NCBI GenBank assembly: GCA_964396055.1
Contig: CAYNDV010000051.1
Location: 1-29,038 of the forward strand
Length of the DNA stretch: 29,038 bases
DNA from: CAYJPV01 sp964396055
GTDB taxonomy: Bacteria; Acidobacteriota; Vicinamibacteria; Vicinamibacterales; JAKQTR01
Reading direction: 5' to 3'
Part shown: one piece after another, positions 22,593 to 29,038 of the stretch
Position numbering within the stretch: the first letter of the stretch is position 1
Layout of the letters: each line of letters starts with the position of its first letter
Program-made: the position numbers and the translations under genes
The notes under the pieces: model-generated
Database searches by the model: none
Told to the model about the DNA's origin: nothing
What the model saw: only the letters and a program-made list of their open reading frames with translations

Positions 22593-25500
22593 CTACGTCT
22601 TGAAGTACCGCACCTCCCGATGGTGGACGATGAGGGTGGCGGTGGACTGCTCGGGGACGAGCTGTCCGGCCGAGGTGAGGGCCATGCCCAGTTCGCGCTC
22701 GGCGGGCAGCAGTTCAAAGACCTTCCGGTGTTCCTCGACGTCGGGCAGGGCCCCGAATCCCCACGCGAAGCGGAGGCCCCGGTTCTCGTCGAGGCCGAGT
22801 TCGCGACGCACGCGGTCGAACAGCAGTTCCGTGGCGGCCTCGGCGGTCTGCACCGCCAGCCCGTGCGAGAAGTAGGCCTCGCTGTACTCGTTCTGCTGGT
22901 CCATGGCGTCGAACCGCTCCGTAGCCGCGTGTCCCACGGTGACCACCTGCAGGGCGACGAGATCGTGGACCGGCGATCCGGCCGGCAGGAAGTAATCGGC
23001 CAGACACAGGCGCAACTCGTCCTTCTGGCGCGGAAAGGTGAAGCGCGTGAGCACCCGGGCACGGTCCGCCGGGTCGTACACGATCACGTCGTTGCCGTCG
23101 GACCAGACGGGGAAGTAGCCGTAGACGGCCTGCGGCTGCAGCCAGCGCTGGTCGGCGGCGTGCTTCTTCATCCGTTCGAGACGTTCGGCGAACTCGGCCT
23201 TCACCGGCTTCCAATCGGCGCCCCGCTTGTGGGCGCCGCCCCACGACACGCGGAACAGCCGGGCGTCGTTCAGGTGTTCGAACACCTGGTCGAGCGGCAG
23301 GTCCTTCACGGCCTGCCATCCCCAGAACGGCGGCGTCGGCACATCGTCGGTGAAGGCGACGACGCTGGATCGGGCCGCGCCGCCCTCGGCCACCGCTTCG
23401 GCGGGGCGGAGCCGGGCCTCGGCCTGCCGCCGCTCGCGTTCGAGCAGGTCCTTCCTGGTCTCGGGGTCGACCAGCCGGTCAACCGTCTCGAGTCCCTCGA
23501 AGGCGTCGCGGCAGTAGAGCACGCCACCCGCGTACACCCGCGTGTCGCTCACGGCGGCTATGTCGCGGCCGAAGTCGCGATTGATGGCCGCCCCGCCCAC
23601 CAGCACGGGGATGGCCAGCGACCGGCGGTCGAGTTCGCGCACCACGAGGGGCATCTGCCGGGATGTCGAGACGAGGAGCGCCGAGAGACCGATCACGTCG
23701 GCCCGGAGGTCCATGGCCTGGTTGACGATCTCGTTGACCGGCACCTGTTTGCCCAGATCGTGCACGGTGTAGCCGTTGTTGGTGAGAATCGTCTTGATCA
23801 GGTTCTTGCCGATGTCGTGGACGTCGCCGTACACCGTGGCGAGGACCACGCGGCCCTTGGTGTGGCCTTCGGTCTTCTCGAGGTATCGCTCGAGGTGCGA
23901 CACGGCCTTCTTCATGACCTCGGCCGACTGCAGTACGAACGGCAGGATCAGTTCACCGGCGCCGAATCGATCACCCACCTCCTTCATGGCGGGCAACAGG
24001 ACGCCGTTGAGGGTCCGCAAGGCCACAGCCGAAGTGTCGGGATTGGGATACCGGTAGGCGGGCTGCCGGGTGAACTCGGCGATGCCGGTCAGGTCGCGCA
24101 CGCCGGCGGAGACGAGGGCGTCCACGTCGGCCTCGCAGCCCTCGGCCTGGCGGTGCAGGATGCGCCACCGGAGGCGCTGTTCGGGCGGCATGCCCGCGGT
24201 GGGGTCGGCACCCGTCGCCTGTCGGGCGCGGGCGCCCTCGAAGTAGCTGATGAACCGCGCGGCGGCGTCGGGCCGCCGGTTGAACAGGAGGTCCTCGGCA
24301 ACGGCCCGCTGCGCGTCGGGCAGGTCGGCGTACGGCGTGACCTGCTTGGGATTGACGATGGCCATGTCGAGGCCCGCCTGGACGGCGTGATAGAGGAACA
24401 CGCTGTTCAGGACCCAGCGGGCCGATGGCTTGAATCCGTACGAGACGTTCGAGACGCCGAGGGACGTGAAGACGCCGGGCAGCGCCTGCTTGATCAACCG
24501 GATGCCCTCGATGGTCTCGACGGCGGTGTTGGCGCTCTCCGGATCGCCCGTCGCCAGCGTGAAGGTGAGTGCGTCGAAGATCAGGGCATCCGGCCGCAGA
24601 CCGTACTCACGGGTGGCGATGTCGTAGATCTTCCGGGCGGCCTCGAGCTTGCGCGCCGCGGTCCGTGCCATGCCATGTTCGTCGATCGTGAGCGCGATGG
24701 CGGCCGCGCCGTACTCGCGGATGAGCGGCAGCATGGCGTCGAGGCGCTGGCGCCCGTTCTCCATGTTGATGGCGTTGACGATGATCCGCCCCGGGGCCGC
24801 TTCCAGGGCGACTTCGAGGACATCGGGCTCGGTCGTATCGATCACGAGCGGCGCCTCGACGGCCTGGCTCAGGCGCTTGATGACCCGCGCCATGAGATTC
24901 ACCTCGTCACGCCGTTCGGTCATCGCCACGCACACGTCCAGCGTGTGCGCGCCGCCGTCCATCTGCTCGCGCGCGAGCGCCACGATGCCGTCGTCGTCGT
25001 CGGCCAGCAGCAGCTCCTTCATCTTCCTGCTGCCCTGGGCATTCAGGCGCTCGCCAATCAGCAGCGGCTTCGGATCCTGGACGAGGCTGACCGCGGCCAT
25101 GCCCGACGACACGGCCGGGAGCGGGTGCGCCGTCCGCCGGCGCGGGCGCCGTCCGGCGAGCGCGTGGGCCAGCGCGCGGATGTGGGCCGGCGTCGTGCCG
25201 CAGCACCCGCCCACCGCGTTCAGGCCGAACCGCTCGACGAAGTCGGCCATCTGCCGGGCAAACTCGTCGGCGCCCAGGGGGTACACGGCGTGTCCGTCGA
25301 CGTTGAGGGGCAGGCCGGCATTCGGCAGGCACGAGACAGGGCGTGACGAGTGGGCGCCGAGGTGCGCCAGGGGCCCGTGCATGTGCTCCGGCCCCGTCGA
25401 GCAGTTGAGGCCGATGACGTCGACGGGCATCCGCTCGAGCGTCGCCAGCACGGCCGCCGCATCGGTGCCCAGGAGCATGCGGCCGTTCGGGTCGAGCGTC

Positions 25501-27617
25501 ACCTGCACCTGCAGCGGCACCTTGCGGCCCGTGCTGGCAAAGGCGTCCTGGACACCCATGATTGCCGCCTTCACCTCGAGCATGTCCTGGGCCGTTTCCA
25601 CCAGCAGCAGGTCGCAGTCGCCCTCGAGGAGGGCCTGGGCCTGCTGCCGGAACACGTCGGCCAGTTCGTCGAACGTCACCCGCGACAACTCGGGGTCCGA
25701 CGAGGACGGCAGGTGGCCCGTGGGGCCAATCGAGCCGGCCACGAAGCGGCGCCGGTCCGGGGACGCGTAACGGTCGGCCACCCGGCGGGCGAGGGCTGCG
25801 GCGGCGCGGTTCATCTCGGGCACGCGATCGGCCAGGCCGTACTCAGCCATCGTGATCCGGTTCGCGCGGAACGTGCAGGTCTCGATGACGTCGCACCCGG
25901 CCTCGAGGTAGGCGGCGTGGATGGCGCTGATGACGTCCGGCCTGTGCAGCACGAGCGCGTCGTTGCAGCCGGCGTACGGCTCCCCACCGAAGTCGTCGGC
26001 GGTGAGGTGGCGTTCCTGGAGTTGCGTGCCCATGGCGCCGTCGAAGACCACCACCTTCGCGGCGAGGGCGTCCAGATAGGCCCGGTCGGTGAAGTCGGCA
26101 GGCGGCCGCAGGGCGGTGGCGGCGGACCGGCTCCGGCCGCGCGAGCGCACCTGGATGGGCTGGTCGAGGGCGTCCGTGAGGCGCGCCGGCAGGGCCTTGA
26201 GCGCCGCCTCCCGCACGAGGCGAGGCACGATGAGTTCCCACCCGACGGCCATGAGGTGCACGCCACGCACGCCGGGCAGCCGTTTGACGCGATCCAGAAT
26301 CTCGAGCGTGATCTGCACGCCTTCTTCCTGCGGATCCGGTGATCGTTCGATGCGTGTGATGAGCGATTCGGGAATCCGGATGCCCGGCACCTGGGTCATG
26401 AGACGCGCGGCGCGGGCGCTGCGCACGGGCGTGATGCCGACGAGGAACGCCGCGTGGCCGAGGACCCCGGCCTTGTCGAGTCCCTCGAGATACCGTTCGA
26501 AGTGATCGACGTCGTACACGAGGTTGCTCTGGAAGAACTGGGCGCCGGCGTGGGCCTTCTTCAGTTCGCGCCGGGCCTGCGTCCGTGTGGTGGACGCCGA
26601 CGGCGAGGCTGCGGCGCCCAGGAAGAGCCGCGGCGGATTGGCGATCGTGCGGCCGTCGAGATAGACACGGGCGTCCCGCATTCGCCGGAGGATCCACAGC
26701 ATCTGGATCGCGTCGAGATCCCACGTGTCCATCCGGCTGTGCGGGCCGGGTCCCTGGACGGGATGGTCGCCGGTCAGGCAGAGAATGTTGCGGACGCCCA
26801 GGGCGGCGGCCCCGAGGATCTCCGCCTGCAGCCCGGTGCGCGTCCGGTCGCGGGCGGCCACCTGCATGATGGGCTCAACACCCTGCTGCAGGCACACAGT
26901 GGCGCAGGCGAGCGATGACATCCGGGCCGTGGCCGACGGGTTGTCCGTAAAGTTGGCGGCGTCGATGTAGTCGCGCAGCAGTGCCAGCGTCCGCACGAGT
27001 TCGTCGGGCGCCACCGACAGGGGCGGCGCCACCTCGGAGGTCACGACAAACGCGCCCGCCGCCAGCTTCTCCTCCAGGCCCGAGACGGGCTGATGGGGCG
27101 GCGCCGGGTGTGGCCGGTCGTCACCCAGCCACCAGTCGGGCTGGCGCACCTCGCGGAACACCTCGCTCCAGAACGCGTGGCGGGCGGGTGTCGGTCCCAG
27201 CAACGTCCGGGCCGCCGCTGCGTATCCGCGGCGCCGGACACTGCGCAGCACCGCACCCCAGGTCTCCCCGCCAACCCTGGACCAGTCGAGGGGCGGCAGC
27301 ACCTCCATGAGCAGGTCGGCCCGGCCCATCTTCTCGGCGCGTTCGTAGATCCGGTGCCAGATGCAGGGGCGGCTGGTGTCGACATAGCAGTGGTCCGGCG
27401 TGGATCCGCCGCACGGACCGTTGCGCAGCCCCTTGGGACACTGCATCGGACAGATGAACGCCGTTTCCTGCAGCAGGCAGTTGCCGCACATGCGGCAGCC
27501 GAAGAGCAGTCCTTTCGTCTGGCGTTCAACGAAGGCGAGCAGACGATCGGATGGCGACGGCCTGCGGAAGCCGAAATAGGCTGGCTGGAAGCGGCGACCA
27601 GGGGTCAGTCCGGGCAT
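22593..27617 (-). CDS. metH: MetV-MetF-MetH fusion: methylenetetrahydrofolate reductase joined to cobalamin-dependent methionine synthase
   Basis: One uninterrupted 1674-residue protein. (1) A Cys-rich MetV-like/MTHFR_C domain, about 20-150, with C41, C44, C47, C56, C60, C69, C77 and C85 (CRMCGNC, CPMQCPKG, NGPCGG). (2) A MetF barrel, about 180-470 (VTSEVAPP, TDNPSATARMSSLA, LCLTGDH). (3) A homocysteine domain, about 515-815, zinc ligands C739, C805, C806. (4) A pterin domain, about 848-1110 (GERLNAQGS). (5) Cap and B12 domains, about 1140-1350, with D1265-x-H1267-xx-G1270; H1267 is the expected cobalt ligand. (6) A reactivation domain to 1674 (EYSEAYFSHGLAVQTAEA, LTSAGQLVPEQS). It should make methyl-THF and use it on homocysteine within one polypeptide. 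E. coli MetH has 1227 residues. ATG 27617 is preferred to 27695 because homology begins soon after it and a TAGCAT-like -10 lies between them. Confidence 0.93.
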   Translation of the reverse strand: MPGLTPGRRFQPAYFGFRRPSPSDRLLAFVERQTKGLLFGCRMCGNCLLQETAFICPMQCPKGLRNGPCGGSTPDHCYVDTSRPCIWHRIYERAEKMGRADLLMEVLPPLDWSRVGGETWGAVLRSVRRRGYAAAARTLLGPTPARHAFWSEVFREVRQPDWWLGDDRPHPAPPHQPVSGLEEKLAAGAFVVTSEVAPPLSVAPDELVRTLALLRDYIDAANFTDNPSATARMSSLACATVCLQQGVEPIMQVAARDRTRTGLQAEILGAAALGVRNILCLTGDHPVQGPGPHSRMDTWDLDAIQMLWILRRMRDARVYLDGRTIANPPRLFLGAAASPSASTTRTQARRELKKAHAGAQFFQSNLVYDVDHFERYLEGLDKAGVLGHAAFLVGITPVRSARAARLMTQVPGIRIPESLITRIERSPDPQEEGVQITLEILDRVKRLPGVRGVHLMAVGWELIVPRLVREAALKALPARLTDALDQPIQVRSRGRSRSAATALRPPADFTDRAYLDALAAKVVVFDGAMGTQLQERHLTADDFGGEPYAGCNDALVLHRPDVISAIHAAYLEAGCDVIETCTFRANRITMAEYGLADRVPEMNRAAAALARRVADRYASPDRRRFVAGSIGPTGHLPSSSDPELSRVTFDELADVFRQQAQALLEGDCDLLLVETAQDMLEVKAAIMGVQDAFASTGRKVPLQVQVTLDPNGRMLLGTDAAAVLATLERMPVDVIGLNCSTGPEHMHGPLAHLGAHSSRPVSCLPNAGLPLNVDGHAVYPLGADEFARQMADFVERFGLNAVGGCCGTTPAHIRALAHALAGRRPRRRTAHPLPAVSSGMAAVSLVQDPKPLLIGERLNAQGSRKMKELLLADDDDGIVALAREQMDGGAHTLDVCVAMTERRDEVNLMARVIKRLSQAVEAPLVIDTTEPDVLEVALEAAPGRIIVNAINMENGRQRLDAMLPLIREYGAAAIALTIDEHGMARTAARKLEAARKIYDIATREYGLRPDALIFDALTFTLATGDPESANTAVETIEGIRLIKQALPGVFTSLGVSNVSYGFKPSARWVLNSVFLYHAVQAGLDMAIVNPKQVTPYADLPDAQRAVAEDLLFNRRPDAAARFISYFEGARARQATGADPTAGMPPEQRLRWRILHRQAEGCEADVDALVSAGVRDLTGIAEFTRQPAYRYPNPDTSAVALRTLNGVLLPAMKEVGDRFGAGELILPFVLQSAEVMKKAVSHLERYLEKTEGHTKGRVVLATVYGDVHDIGKNLIKTILTNNGYTVHDLGKQVPVNEIVNQAMDLRADVIGLSALLVSTSRQMPLVVRELDRRSLAIPVLVGGAAINRDFGRDIAAVSDTRVYAGGVLYCRDAFEGLETVDRLVDPETRKDLLERERRQAEARLRPAEAVAEGGAARSSVVAFTDDVPTPPFWGWQAVKDLPLDQVFEHLNDARLFRVSWGGAHKRGADWKPVKAEFAERLERMKKHAADQRWLQPQAVYGYFPVWSDGNDVIVYDPADRARVLTRFTFPRQKDELRLCLADYFLPAGSPVHDLVALQVVTVGHAATERFDAMDQQNEYSEAYFSHGLAVQTAEAATELLFDRVRRELGLDENRGLRFAWGFGALPDVEEHRKVFELLPAERELGMALTSAGQLVPEQSTATLIVHHREVRYFKT

Positions 27618-27742
27618 GCGTTCTTCACCCGGGGGCGACGCGCATGCTACCACGCCGCCGACGGCCCGTGGCCTGCATGTTCCCGGTAGCCTCACGGGTA
27701 CGTCCGGGATAGACTGCCTGCGCCCACCGGAGGATCGTCTGC
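27618..27742. promoter_or_regulatory. Divergent promoter region between the fused metH and corrinoid-protein genes
   Basis: 125 bp carry both promoters. A minus-strand TAGCAT (27649-27644) would place the fused metH transcript start near 27637. On the plus strand TAGACT (27710-27715) is a weak -10 candidate for the corrinoid gene. No SAM, SAH or cobalamin riboswitch architecture is recognisable, and the space is too short for a cobalamin riboswitch in addition to promoters. Confidence 0.4.
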
Positions 27743-28396
27743 GTGAGCCACGAACTGCTGGAACTGATGGCCTCGAAACTGGTGGCCGGCGACATCGAGG
27801 GCGTACGCGCGGCCGCCGCCCGCTGCCTGGACGCGGGGCTGGCGCCGCTGGCGATCATCGACGAAGGCCTGATGCCGGGCATGCGCGAGGTCGGCGAGCG
27901 GTACGCCAGCGGCGAGTTCTTCCTGCCCAACCTCATCGTGGCGGCGGCCGGGATGAAGAAGGCGATGGCCCTGCTCGATCCCGTGCTCAAGGCCCGTCAC
28001 GAGGAGCGGGGCGCCCGCCACCAGGTCGTCATGGGCACGGTCAAGGGCGACATCCACGAGATCGGCAAGTCCATCGTGGCGACGATGCTGACCGCGAACG
28101 GGTACGCGGTGCACGACCTGGGAGTGGACGTGCCCGCGGAGCGTTTCGTCGAGACCGTGCGGGAGACCGGAGCCTGCCTGGTCGGGCTGTCGGCCCTGCT
28201 GACGACCACCATGCCGTCGCAACGCCGGGTCGTCGAGGCGTTCGAGCACGCCGGGCTGCGCGACCGGGTGAAGATCATGGTGGGCGGCGCGCCGGTCTCG
28301 GAGCGGTGGTGCGCCGAGATTGGCGCGGACGGCTACGCGGACAACGCGGTGACGGCGGTCACGCTCGCGGCGCGGCTCGCAGGGTGGCGGGGCTGA
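27743..28396 (+). CDS. Stand-alone corrinoid (B12-binding) methyltransferase protein
   Basis: A 217-residue MtaC/MtbC-like corrinoid protein: a four-helix cap domain (about 1-90) and a Rossmann B12 domain with GDIHEIG, H105 the expected axial cobalt ligand, plus the conserved SALLTTTM and VGGAPV segments. Such proteins shuttle a methyl group from a substrate-specific methyltransferase to a second one. A GTG start with GGAGG (27729-27733) nine bases upstream is chosen. It is divergent from the fused metH gene and convergent with a UroD-family methyltransferase, its likely partner. The TGA stop is the centre of a palindrome (28387-28404). Confidence 0.9.
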   Translation: MSHELLELMASKLVAGDIEGVRAAAARCLDAGLAPLAIIDEGLMPGMREVGERYASGEFFLPNLIVAAAGMKKAMALLDPVLKARHEERGARHQVVMGTVKGDIHEIGKSIVATMLTANGYAVHDLGVDVPAERFVETVRETGACLVGLSALLTTTMPSQRRVVEAFEHAGLRDRVKIMVGGAPVSERWCAEIGADGYADNAVTAVTLAARLAGWRG

Positions 28397-28404
28397 AGCC
28401 CCGC
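28387..28404. repeat. CTGAAG-centred palindrome containing a stop codon
   Basis: Arms GCGGGGCT (28387-28394) and AGCCCCGC (28397-28404) flank GA. The TGA at 28394-28396 is the stop of the corrinoid-protein gene. The architecture equals that at 9698-9717, with different arm sequence. Confidence 0.85.
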
Positions 28405-28444
28405 ACTACATTTCGCACGCATGCCGCCCATTCACGCCGACACG

Positions 28445-28488
28445 CGTCCGGCTGACCTGTCCCGAGCGAAGTCGAGGGAAGCCGGACG
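28445..28488. repeat. CTGAAG-type palindrome, copy 3, with a 24-bp insertion
   Basis: Left arm CGTCCGGCT (28445-28453) and right arm AGCCGGACG (28480-28488) match copies 1 and 2, as does the trailing CCACGCA. Between GA and the right arm lie 24 extra bases (28456-28479) that contain their own short dyad, TCCC...GGGA. It may act as a bidirectional terminator between convergent genes. Confidence 0.78.
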
Positions 28489-28502
28489 CCACGCAGACAC
28501 GC

Positions 28503-29038
28503 TCAGGCGTACACGCAGGCCCGGGCTTCGTCGGCGAAGGCCTCGACGAGCGCGTCCTCGGCCTCGAAGAAGTGGTCGGACGGCGCCAGGATGAACCCGC
28601 CGCCGGCGCCGGCCTCCTCGAAGGCCTGTCGCACCGCGCGGCGCGTCTCGTCCGCCGTGCACCCGACGAGATGGTGCACCTGGTTGAACCCGCCGATCAG
28701 GCACACCCGGTTGCCCACACGCGCCTTCGCCTCCGCCAGCCGCATGTCTCCGCCCATCTCGGCCGGCGTCAGCGTTTCGAGGGCGTCCGGCTTCATGGCG
28801 GCGAGCCGCTCCAGCAACGGCATCATCCCGCCGCAGGTGTGGTACACGATGCGCTGACCGGCGGCGTGCGCGGCGTCGACGAGCGGGGCGTCGAACGGCG
28901 CGACGAACCGGTCGAAGATCGGGGGTGAGATCACGGTGGACGACGCGTCGCCGCCGCCCAGTTCGAGGAGATCGAAGGGCACGCCGGCGGTCGAGCGCAC
29001 GAACGCCAGCTTCCGGTCGCGCAGGATGGCCAGGAACG
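28503..29038 (-). CDS. Uroporphyrinogen decarboxylase-family (MtaA/CmuA-like) methyltransferase, 3' part
   Basis: About 178 C-terminal residues; the 5' end lies beyond the right edge, with the frame open to the last base (FLAILRDRKLAFVRST...). Family features are LLELGGGDASSTVISPPIF, the zinc-type YHTCGGMMPLLE (H-x-C-G-G), GGFNQVHHL and GGFILAPSDHF. UroD-like proteins with this H-x-C motif usually transfer methyl groups from a corrinoid protein to a thiol or folate, or from a methylated substrate to the corrinoid. Its convergent neighbour is a corrinoid protein, which supports methyltransferase over haem biosynthesis. The substrate cannot be told. Confidence 0.85.
   Translation of the reverse strand, partial: FLAILRDRKLAFVRSTAGVPFDLLELGGGDASSTVISPPIFDRFVAPFDAPLVDAAHAAGQRIVYHTCGGMMPLLERLAAMKPDALETLTPAEMGGDMRLAEAKARVGNRVCLIGGFNQVHHLVGCTADETRRAVRQAFEEAGAGGGFILAPSDHFFEAEDALVEAFADEARACVYA

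Noticed and set aside
22491..25346. A 951-codon open frame on the + strand opposite the fused metH
   Set aside because: It is antisense to well-conserved MetH domains, has Arg/His/Gly/Val-rich low-complexity composition typical of GC-rich shadow frames, and shows no recognisable domain.
27618..27695. N-terminal extension of the fused MetH from the ATG at 27695
   Set aside because: The extra 26 residues have no homology and would overlap the probable -10 at 27644-27649.
27618..27742. SAM or cobalamin riboswitch ahead of the fused metH or the corrinoid gene
   Set aside because: No conserved B12-box or SAM core and no adequate stems were recognised, and the 125-bp space is shared by divergent promoters.
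28503..29038. HemE (uroporphyrinogen decarboxylase of haem synthesis)
   Set aside because: The H-x-C-G-G motif and the adjacent corrinoid protein fit the methyltransferase branch better, although the N-terminal half is not visible.

Overview
The window is a high-GC (about 70% by eye) bacterial chromosome segment, probably from a draft or metagenome assembly because it holds a 100-N scaffold gap. The gene content suggests an acidobacterium, perhaps Vicinamibacteria: a BlaI/M56 pair whose sensor carries TonB C-terminal domains, a clade II nos cluster, S9/M1-type secreted peptidases, and many short intergenic palindromes and heptamer repeats. The taxonomic call is inference from gene style, not from a marker gene.

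Layout. 1-7472 is a mixed housekeeping and signalling region: a PAS-GGDEF diguanylate cyclase (-), a BlaI-type repressor overlapping its own AT-rich palindromic operator, an M56 membrane metallopeptidase with two TonB-type domains, a monofunctional proline dehydrogenase, a lipoprotein of unknown role with a strong terminator, a dCMP-deaminase-like enzyme, and a lipoprotein with two OB-like domains.

7473-19294 is a complete clade II (Sec-type) nitrous oxide reductase island on the + strand: FAD/NAD(P)/Fe-S oxidoreductase, Rieske protein, cytochrome b with b6-type haem spacing, pentahaem cytochrome c, nosZ with all seven CuZ histidines and the CuA site, nosB-like membrane protein, nosD (interrupted by the N gap), nosF, nosL and nosY. 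From nosB onward the genes overlap or nearly abut. A perfect CRP/FNR-type palindrome lies 47 bp before the first gene and fits a class II activator site. nosR and nosX are absent, so the Rieske/cytochrome b/cytochrome c module is the likely quinol-to-NosZ electron route.

19302-22420 (-) holds a small J-domain protein and an 851-residue secreted protein that joins a degenerate S9 prolyl-oligopeptidase scaffold to an intact M1 aminopeptidase. 22593-27617 (-) is a single 1674-residue polypeptide that fuses a cysteine-rich MetV-like domain, MetF (methylenetetrahydrofolate reductase) and a full-length cobalamin-dependent methionine synthase MetH. A stand-alone corrinoid protein (+) and the 3' part of a uroporphyrinogen-decarboxylase-family methyltransferase (-) follow, so the right end looks like a one-carbon/corrinoid methyl-transfer locus.

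Intergenic DNA is unusually structured. It contains period-7 tandem repeats, a family of GGGGCC-type palindromes, and CTGAAG-centred palindromes whose central TGA is the actual stop codon of two genes. No tRNA, rRNA, CRISPR array, insertion sequence or integrase was seen.
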